Assembly (NCBI GenBank): GCA_023424135.1
Contig: JAFAEH010000117.1
Coordinates: forward strand, 1 to 10,746
Direction of reading: 5' to 3'
Source: Actinomycetes bacterium
GTDB lineage: Bacteria > Actinomycetota > Actinomycetes > Actinomycetales > Cellulomonadaceae
DNA length: 10,746 bases
This document shows, in pieces, positions 1 through 4,572 of the stretch (its first letter is position 1; each line of letters opens with the position of its first letter). The notes beneath the pieces are model-generated. The model worked only from the letters and a program-made list of their open reading frames with translations. It was not told the DNA's origin and made no database searches. A program made the position numbers and the translations under genes.

Positions 1-583
1 CGGCACGCGCACCGGGCACCGCGTCGACGCCCAGCACGAGGCGCACGTCGGCGAGCGCGCCCGCCACGGCCGCGCGCACGTCGTCCTCGACCCGTCCGTC
101 GCGGACCGCGGGCTGCCAGGCGTGCCCCTGCGCGAGCGCCCACACGGCGGTGCGCGGCAGCACGACCGTCACGGGGCCCGCCGGGTCGAGGACGAGGACC
201 TCCCAGCCCTCGTGCACGGCCGACAGCGCGGCGCGCGGCACGTCCGTCGGGACGGGCCGCGCGTCGGTACGCCACCGGGCCATCGCCTCGACGCCGGTGA
301 ACACCGGCAGGGCTGTGCGCCCGTCGGGCGTCCGCAGCGCGACGACGCCCGTGGACGCCTCCTTGTCGACCGTGTGCGCGTGCCCGTCGTGCTCGACCGT
401 GCCGGCGACCTCCAGCTCGGCCAGCACGGGGACGAGCACGCGGGTCGGGGCGAGCGCCACGACGACCTCGACGAGGTCGGCGTCACCGTCCGCGTGCCGT
501 GCCAGGACGGCGGCCAGCGCGGGGTCGGCTGCGCCGTCGTCGCCGGCGAACGGGGACGACGGCGGCAGCTCGCGGCCGCTCAC
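1..583 (-). CDS. SseB-family protein, C-terminus cut by window edge
   Basis: This frame is open from a GTG at 583 to the left edge, giving 194 residues without a stop. I translated it by hand. The sequence reads as an SseB N-terminal domain protein: an alternating hydrophobic stretch around residues 38-60 (VVVALAPTRVLVPVLAELEV), a lysine-containing loop near 74, then the family-typical segment ALPVFTGVEAMARW at about 91-104 and VPTD at 111-114. SseB was named in E. coli for enhanced serine sensitivity; the biochemical role is not established and proteins of this family are presumably cytoplasmic. The gene lies 13 bases after the priA stop, so it is probably co-transcribed with hisH and priA. 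No convincing Shine-Dalgarno precedes the GTG, and the start is therefore less certain than the identity. A shorter GTG overlapping the priA stop (598-600) hits a stop after six codons and cannot be used. Confidence 0.8.
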   Translation of the reverse strand, partial: MSGRELPPSSPFAGDDGAADPALAAVLARHADGDADLVEVVVALAPTRVLVPVLAELEVAGTVEHDGHAHTVDKEASTGVVALRTPDGRTALPVFTGVEAMARWRTDARPVPTDVPRAALSAVHEGWEVLVLDPAGPVTVVLPRTAVWALAQGHAWQPAVRDGRVEDDVRAAVAGALADVRLVLGVDAVPGARA

Positions 584-596
584 GCCCGCGGGCCCG

Positions 597-1349
597 TCAC
601 GGGCGACCGGCGACGTCGAGCGCCTGCGGGAGCGTGAACGCGCCTGCGTACAGGGCCTTGCCCACGATGGAGCCCTCGACGCCCAGCGGCACGAGCGTGC
701 GCAGCGCCGCGACGTCCTCGAGGCTCGACACGCCACCGGACGCCACGACGGGCGCCGAGGTCCGCGCGCACACCTCGCGCAGCAGGTCGAGGTTCGGGCC
801 GCGCAGCGTGCCGTCCTTGGTGACGTCGGTGACGACGTAGCGGGCGCAGCCGGCCTCGTCGAGGCGTGCGAGCACCTCCCACAGGTCGCCGCCCTCCTGC
901 GTCCAGCCGCGTGCCGCCAGCGTCGTGCCGCGCACGTCGAGGCCGACGGCGATCTGCTCGCCGTGCGAGGCGATGACGCGTGCGGTCCACTCGGGGTCCT
1001 CGAGCGCGGCCGTCCCGAGGTTGACGCGTGTCGCGCCCGTGGCCAGCGCCCGCTCGAGCGACGCGTCGTCGCGGATGCCGCCGGACAGCTCGACCTTGAC
1101 GCCCTTGGCCGCGAGGTCCGCCGCGACCTTGCCGAGCAGGACGGCGTTGCTGCCGCGACCGAAGGCCGCGTCGAGGTCGACGAGGTGGATCCACTCGGCA
1201 CCGCCCGCGTACCAGTCGAGCGCCGCGGCGAGCGGGTCGCCGTACGACGTCTCCGAACCGGCCTCGCCCTGCACGAGGCGCACGGCCTGGCCGTTCGCGA
1301 CGTCGACGGCGGGCAGCAGCTCAAGCCTCGGCTCACGCGTGGGGGTCAT
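597..1349 (-). CDS. priA: PriA, bifunctional HisA/TrpF phosphoribosyl isomerase
   Basis: The 250-residue protein is a (beta/alpha)8 barrel. It isomerises ProFAR to PRFAR in histidine synthesis and, in actinobacteria, phosphoribosylanthranilate in tryptophan synthesis. It opens with LLPAVDVANGQAVRLVQG, with the first-strand catalytic Asp at residue 16. ELSGGIRDD follows at 87-95, GLDVRG at 136-141, the flexible loop ARGWTQEGGDLW at 146-157, TDVTKDGTL at 174-182 and ASGGVSSL at 203-210. By alignment from memory to the Mycobacterium tuberculosis enzyme, Asp16, Arg24, Arg147, Trp149 and Asp179 match Asp11, Arg19, Arg143, Trp145 and Asp175. The Arg and Trp of the mobile loop are the residues linked to dual specificity, so PriA is preferred over a plain HisA. 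A strong Shine-Dalgarno (1354-1360) sits before the ATG. The gap to hisH is 57 bases, and the stop lies 13 bases before the sseB-like gene. Confidence 0.95.
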   Translation of the reverse strand: MTPTREPRLELLPAVDVANGQAVRLVQGEAGSETSYGDPLAAALDWYAGGAEWIHLVDLDAAFGRGSNAVLLGKVAADLAAKGVKVELSGGIRDDASLERALATGATRVNLGTAALEDPEWTARVIASHGEQIAVGLDVRGTTLAARGWTQEGGDLWEVLARLDEAGCARYVVTDVTKDGTLRGPNLDLLREVCARTSAPVVASGGVSSLEDVAALRTLVPLGVEGSIVGKALYAGAFTLPQALDVAGRP

Positions 1350-1353
1350 GGGT

Positions 1354-1360
1354 CCTCTCC
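1354..1360 (-). promoter_or_regulatory. Shine-Dalgarno of priA
   Basis: Read on the minus strand the bases are GGAGAGG, ending four bases before the priA ATG (the GGAG core ends seven bases before it). It fixes the ATG at 1349 as the start. It also marks priA as an internal operon gene translated from a leadered message, unlike the neighbouring genes that look leaderless. Confidence 0.7.
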
Positions 1361-1374
1361 GGGTGGGGTCCGCA

Positions 1375-1393
1375 GCGGGCCCGGACGGGCCGC
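1375..1393 (-). other. GC-rich hairpin between hisH and priA
   Basis: On the minus strand the sequence GCGGCCC, loop GTCC, then GGGC(C)CGC can fold into a seven-pair stem with one bulged C. It sits just after the hisH stop and upstream of the priA Shine-Dalgarno. There is no T tract, so it is not a classical terminator; it could be a partial terminator or an RNA stability element. Such stems arise often by chance at this base composition. Confidence 0.3.
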
Positions 1394-1406
1394 GCGGTGT
1401 GGTGCG

Positions 1407-2054
1407 TCAGCGCAGCGAGGCGACCCAGTGGGACAGCAGCTGCGCGCCGGCGTCGCCGGACTTCTCGGGGTGGAACTGCGTGGCCGCGAGCGGGCCGTTC
1501 TCGACCGCGGCGACGAACCGCCCGCCGTGCTCGGACCACGTCACGAGCGGCGGGGCGAGCGGGTGCTCGCCCGCGGCGGGCGTCTCGAGCAGCGGGAACG
1601 AGCGCGCCGCGTAGGAGTGCACGAAGTAGAACCGCTCGTCGCCCAGCCCGTCGAACAGCACCGAGCCTGCGGGCGGGTCGACGCTCGCCCAGCCCATGTG
1701 GGGCACGACGTCCGCCTCGAGCCGGTCGACCACGCCGGGCCACTCCCCGAGGCCCTCGGCCTGCACACCGTGCTCGACACCCTGCGCGAACATCACCTGC
1801 ATGCCGACGCAGATGCCCAGCACGGGACGGCCGCCGGCCAGGCGCCGGTCGACGACCTGGTCGCCGCCGACGGCACGCAGACCCGCCATGACGGCGGCGA
1901 ACGCGCCGACGCCGGGGACGACGAGCCCGTCCGCGTCGAGCGCGGCCTGCTTGTCGGCGGTCAGCTCGACGTCGGCACCGACCCGGGCGAGGGCCCGCAC
2001 CGCGGAACGGACGTTGCCGAAGCCGTAGTCCAGCACGACGACACGGGGAGACAC
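1407..2054 (-). CDS. hisH: HisH, glutaminase subunit of imidazole glycerol phosphate synthase
   Basis: The 215-residue class I glutamine amidotransferase hydrolyses glutamine and channels ammonia to HisF, the synthase partner, which is not in this window. The N-terminus VVVLDYGFGNVRSA (5-18) is typical. The oxyanion strand PGVG lies at 47-50. The nucleophile is Cys82 in GICVGMQ, and the catalytic His195 and Glu197 are in QFHPEKSG (193-200). HMGW (119-122) and FVHSY (144-148) are also family hallmarks. All catalytic residues are intact and the length is normal. The GTG start is supported because the family N-terminus begins right there and a TAGCCT -10-like element ends seven bases upstream, which implies a leaderless message. 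It is separated from the upstream unknown gene by 114 bases, so it probably begins a sub-operon hisH-priA-sseB even if read-through from hisC-hisB also occurs. Confidence 0.96.
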   Translation of the reverse strand: MSPRVVVLDYGFGNVRSAVRALARVGADVELTADKQAALDADGLVVPGVGAFAAVMAGLRAVGGDQVVDRRLAGGRPVLGICVGMQVMFAQGVEHGVQAEGLGEWPGVVDRLEADVVPHMGWASVDPPAGSVLFDGLGDERFYFVHSYAARSFPLLETPAAGEHPLAPPLVTWSEHGGRFVAAVENGPLAATQFHPEKSGDAGAQLLSHWVASLR

Positions 2055-2061
2055 GCCCGAC

Positions 2062-2067
2062 AGGCTA
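2062..2067 (-). promoter_or_regulatory. Predicted -10 element for leaderless hisH
   Basis: The minus strand reads TAGCCT, then seven bases, then the hisH GTG. That spacing would put the transcription start at or next to the first base of the start codon. No Shine-Dalgarno is visible between them. No convincing -35 box was found, which is common in GC-rich actinobacterial promoters. Confidence 0.5.
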
Positions 2068-2096
2068 CCCGCCGCCCGCGGCCCGCCCGGTCACTC

Positions 2097-2111
2097 GTCC
2101 GGCGGGCGGAC
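2097..2111. other. Small inverted repeat upstream of hisH
   Basis: GTCCG, five-base spacer, CGGAC. This lies inside the 114-base gap (2055-2168) between the unknown gene and hisH, about 30 bases upstream of the hisH -10 element. It might be a weak terminator stem for the hisC-hisB-unknown message or an operator half-site pair. At this GC content a five-pair stem is weak evidence. Confidence 0.2.
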
Positions 2112-2113
2112 GG

Positions 2114-2126
2114 ACCGACGGGCGGG
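2114..2126 (+). repeat. 13-bp motif upstream of hisH, also found upstream of hisC
   Basis: ACCGACGGGCGGG occurs here and, exactly and in the same orientation, at 4460-4472 upstream of hisC. The ten-base core CCGACGGGCG is repeated again at 2129-2138. It could be an operator shared by two his transcription units or simply low-complexity GC sequence. Confidence 0.25.
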
Positions 2127-2168
2127 GGCCGACGGGCGCACGACCGCACACGTCCGCGCGCGACCGCG

Positions 2169-2648
2169 TCAGCGCCGGTGGGCCGCCAGCATGCGCATGG
2201 CCTTCCAGCGCGAGATCCCCACGGACGCGACGGCGCCCTCGACCTCGGCCGCCGGCACGTCACCGAGCAGCAGGTCCTCCAGCACGGGCGGCGCACCCGA
2301 GAGCACGAGCCCTGCGGGCAGGTCCTTCTGGTGCTCACCACCGACCCACTGCGAGGCCGCGATCTTGCCCTCGCGGCGCTCGAGCAGCACGACGGGCACC
2401 TGCCGCAGGAGCCGCGAGACCGCACCCGCGGCGAGCGCCCCGCCGGCCGGGTCGCGCAGGACCGCGAGCGCGCCGACGGGTGACGGCACGGCGTCGACGT
2501 CGACCTTCGCCAGCGAGCACGCGGCCGCGAGCGCCTGCGCGACCGCGACCTGCGTGACGACCACCGCGACCGTGGGCGGCCGCTCGGCCGTCAGGCCCGA
2601 CAGGTCGTCGGGGACCTCGACGCCGAGGTCGTCGTCCGACCCGGTCAC
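2169..2648 (-). CDS. Unknown protein coupled to hisB in the his operon
   Basis: I do not recognise a family for this 159-residue protein. Its GTG start overlaps the hisB stop as GTGA, so translation is probably coupled to hisB. It begins with an acidic stretch (residues 4-16). An alternating hydrophobic-helical part follows (28-60, AVVVTQVAVAQALAAACSLA within it), then a strand-like VPVVLLERREGKIAASQW at 84-101, an aliphatic GLVLSGAPPVLEDLLLGD at 113-130, and a basic end RWKAMRMLAAHRR (147-159). There is no signal peptide, no clear membrane span and no catalytic motif, so it looks like a soluble alpha/beta cytoplasmic protein. The codon use matches its neighbours. An uncharacterised gene between hisB and hisH is, to my recollection, seen in related actinobacteria, so it may be a conserved accessory of histidine synthesis. 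It does not resemble HisF, HisI, HisE or histidinol-phosphate phosphatase. Confidence 0.85.
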   Translation of the reverse strand: MTGSDDDLGVEVPDDLSGLTAERPPTVAVVVTQVAVAQALAAACSLAKVDVDAVPSPVGALAVLRDPAGGALAAGAVSRLLRQVPVVLLERREGKIAASQWVGGEHQKDLPAGLVLSGAPPVLEDLLLGDVPAAEVEGAVASVGISRWKAMRMLAAHRR

Positions 2649-3262
2649 AGGGCGCCCTTCGTCGACGGCACGCCGTCGACGCGCGGGTCGAGGGCCACGG
2701 CCGCGCGCAGCGCCCGCGCGAGCGCCTTGAACTGGGCCTCGACGATGTGGTGCGGGTCGCGCCCCGCGAGCACGCGCACGTGCACGGTGAACGCGGCGTG
2801 GTGCGCGATCGACTCGAGCACGTGCGAGGTCAGCGACCCGGTGAAGTGCCCGCCGATGAGGTGGTACTCCTGGCCGGCGGGCTCGCCGGTGTGCACGAAG
2901 TAGGGACGACCGGAGACGTCGACGACGGCCTGTGCGAGCGACTCGTCCAGCGGGACCGTCGCGTCGCCGTAGCGCGCGATGCCGCGCTTGTCGCCGAGGG
3001 CTTCGCGCAGCGCCTGCCCCAGCACGATCGCGGTGTCCTCGACGGTGTGGTGCACGTCGATGTGCGTGTCGCCCTTCGCGTGCACCGTGAGGTCGATCAG
3101 CGAGTGCTTGCCGAGCGCGGTGAGCATGTGGTCGTAGAACGGCACGCCCGTGTCGATCTGCGTGCGCCCCGTGCCGTCGAGGTCGAGCTCGACGCTCACC
3201 GAGGACTCGCTCGTCGTCCGCTCGATCCGCGCCGTGCGACGTCCGCCGGTCGTCCCGCTCAT
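2645..3262 (-). CDS. hisB: HisB, imidazoleglycerol-phosphate dehydratase
   Basis: The 205-residue enzyme dehydrates imidazole glycerol phosphate to imidazole acetol phosphate in the cytoplasm. Both manganese-binding motifs are intact: HHTVED at 71-76 and HHIVEAQFK at 171-179. The substrate-binding segments TGVPFYDHML (38-47), DLSG-like DVSGRPY (115-121) and HVLESIAHHA (147-156), and the C-terminal STKG (200-203), are also present. The length matches monofunctional IGPD, so there is no fused phosphatase domain as in the enterobacterial HisB. The ATG overlaps the hisC stop as ATGA, and a strong Shine-Dalgarno lies inside the hisC tail (3273-3277). The stop overlaps the next gene's GTG. Known assemblies of this enzyme are 24-mers. 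Confidence 0.97.
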   Translation of the reverse strand: MSGTTGGRRTARIERTTSESSVSVELDLDGTGRTQIDTGVPFYDHMLTALGKHSLIDLTVHAKGDTHIDVHHTVEDTAIVLGQALREALGDKRGIARYGDATVPLDESLAQAVVDVSGRPYFVHTGEPAGQEYHLIGGHFTGSLTSHVLESIAHHAAFTVHVRVLAGRDPHHIVEAQFKALARALRAAVALDPRVDGVPSTKGAL

Positions 3263-4416
3263 CGTCCCGTCACCTCCACCAGGGCGTCCGTGAACGCCGC
3301 CGTCTCCGCCGGGGTGCCGACCGACACCCGCAGCCACCCGTCGGGGCCCGTGACGCGCACGAGCACCCCTCGGTCGAGCAGACCCTGCCAGACCGCGTCG
3401 CGGTCGTCGAACCGGCCGAACAGCACGAAGTTCGCGTCGGAGTCGACGGCCTCGAAACCCGTGCCGCGCAGCCAGGCGACCAGCGCGTCGCGCTCGGCGC
3501 GCAGCGAGCCGACCTGGGCCATGAGCTCCGGGGCGTGGCGCAGCGCGGCGCGTGCGACGGCCTGCGTGACCGCCGACAGGTGGTACGGCAGGCGCACGAC
3601 CCGCAACGCGTCGACGAGCGCGCGCGACGCGGACAGGTACCCGACGCGCGCACCGGCCAGGCCGAACGCCTTGGACATCGTGCGCGTGACGGCCAGGTGC
3701 GGGTGCTCGTCGAGCAGCTCGAGCGCCGACGGGGTGCCCGCGCGGCGGAACTCGCCGTACGCCTCGTCGACGACGACGACGCACCCGCCCGGCACGTCGG
3801 CGGCCGCGTCGAGCACGGCACGCACGGTGTCCGGCGGCAGGGCGGTCCCGGTGGGGTTGTTGGGGCTGGGCAGCAGGACGACGCTCGGGGCGTGCGCCGC
3901 GATCGTCGCGCGCGCGTGCTCGACGTCGAGCGTGAAGTCCTCCTCGCGGCGCCCGGCGACCCACGCGGTATGCGTGTCACGCGCGTACTCGGGGTACATC
4001 GAGTACGTCGGGGCGAACGACAGGGCCGTGCGCCCGGGCCCCCCGAACGCCTGCAGGACGTGCAGCATGATCTCGTTCGAGCCGTTCGCGGCCCACACCT
4101 GCTCGGGCTCGCGCCGCACGCCCGCCTCGACCGCGAGGTACGCGGCGAGGTCGGCGCGCAGGTCGAGGAACTCGCGGTCCGGGTACCGGTTGAGGCCGCG
4201 CGTCGCGTCGGCGACGGCCGCCGCGACGTCGGCGACCACCGCGTCGGACGGGGCGTACGGGTTCTCGTTGACGTTGAGCAGCACGGGCACGTCGAGCTGC
4301 GGCGCACCGTACGGCTCGACGCCGACGAGCTCGGGACGCAGGGGCAGCGTGCCGCGCGGTGCGACGGGGGCCGCCCCGGGGGCGTCGTCGCGCGCGGTGT
4401 CGGGTGTGGCGGTCAC
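3259..4416 (-). CDS. hisC: HisC, histidinol-phosphate aminotransferase
   Basis: The 385-residue class I/II PLP aminotransferase converts imidazole acetol phosphate plus glutamate to histidinol phosphate. Visible landmarks are LNVNENPYAPS (47-57), NRYPD (76-80), ANGSNEIM (110-117), SPNNPTG (184-190), VVDEAYGEF (215-223) and TMSKAFGLAGARVGY (246-260). Lys249 is the expected PLP Schiff-base lysine and Arg257 a phosphate ligand; WLRVSVGT (361-368) carries the substrate-binding Arg363. The start is the GTG at 4416. It leaves a 20-residue Ala/Pro-rich extension before RGTLPLRPEL, and a TAGACT -10-like element ends seven bases upstream, consistent with a leaderless transcript. The same frame stays open far upstream, but that part is antisense to the helicase gene. 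The stop overlaps hisB. hisD, usually adjacent upstream in actinobacteria, is here displaced by the recQ-like gene. Confidence 0.96.
   Translation of the reverse strand: MTATPDTARDDAPGAAPVAPRGTLPLRPELVGVEPYGAPQLDVPVLLNVNENPYAPSDAVVADVAAAVADATRGLNRYPDREFLDLRADLAAYLAVEAGVRREPEQVWAANGSNEIMLHVLQAFGGPGRTALSFAPTYSMYPEYARDTHTAWVAGRREEDFTLDVEHARATIAAHAPSVVLLPSPNNPTGTALPPDTVRAVLDAAADVPGGCVVVVDEAYGEFRRAGTPSALELLDEHPHLAVTRTMSKAFGLAGARVGYLSASRALVDALRVVRLPYHLSAVTQAVARAALRHAPELMAQVGSLRAERDALVAWLRGTGFEAVDSDANFVLFGRFDDRDAVWQGLLDRGVLVRVTGPDGWLRVSVGTPAETAAFTDALVEVTGR
3273..3277 (-). promoter_or_regulatory. Shine-Dalgarno of hisB inside hisC
   Basis: The minus strand reads GGAGG (within GGTGGAGGTGA), ten bases before the hisB ATG. 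It selects this ATG as the start and supports coupled translation across the ATGA overlap. Confidence 0.7.
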
Positions 4417-4423
4417 GTCCCCG

Positions 4424-4429
4424 AGTCTA
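4424..4429 (-). promoter_or_regulatory. Predicted -10 element for leaderless hisC
   Basis: The minus strand reads TAGACT, seven bases before the hisC GTG, with no Shine-Dalgarno in between. The 18 bases from CC before the hexamer through GTG match the same interval of hisD at 16 positions. It lies in the 156-base divergent region (4417-4572) shared with recQ. I see no clear -35 box. Confidence 0.55.
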
Positions 4430-4459
4430 GGGACCGGTCGACGGCGGTCCGTGCGGGCG

Positions 4460-4472
4460 ACCGACGGGCGGG
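4460..4472 (+). repeat. 13-bp motif upstream of hisC, also found upstream of hisH
   Basis: This is an exact second copy of ACCGACGGGCGGG (first copy 2114-2126). It lies 44-56 bases upstream of the hisC start, just upstream of where a -35 element would be. It is a possible operator, or GC-rich coincidence. Confidence 0.25.
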
Positions 4473-4559
4473 CGGGCGCGCGTACCGTCGTGCCGCGCCG
4501 CGGCCACCTGGTGCGGCGCCCGGCGGTGCGCGCCCCGTCCGCGTGTCGGTGACCGCACG

Positions 4560-4565
4560 TACGCT
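4560..4565 (+). promoter_or_regulatory. Predicted -10 element for leaderless recQ-like gene
   Basis: TACGCT is followed by seven bases (GCCGGGC) and then the ATG at 4573. The spacing matches the hisC, hisD and hisH elements and there is no Shine-Dalgarno. It supports this ATG over the many upstream in-frame candidates that lie antisense to hisC. Confidence 0.5.
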
Positions 4566-4572
4566 GCCGGGC

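Noticed and set aside
150..2483. 777-codon plus-strand frame across sseB, priA, hisH and the unknown gene
   Set aside because: The translation is Arg/Ala/Asp-rich with no recognisable motif and opposes several well-supported genes.
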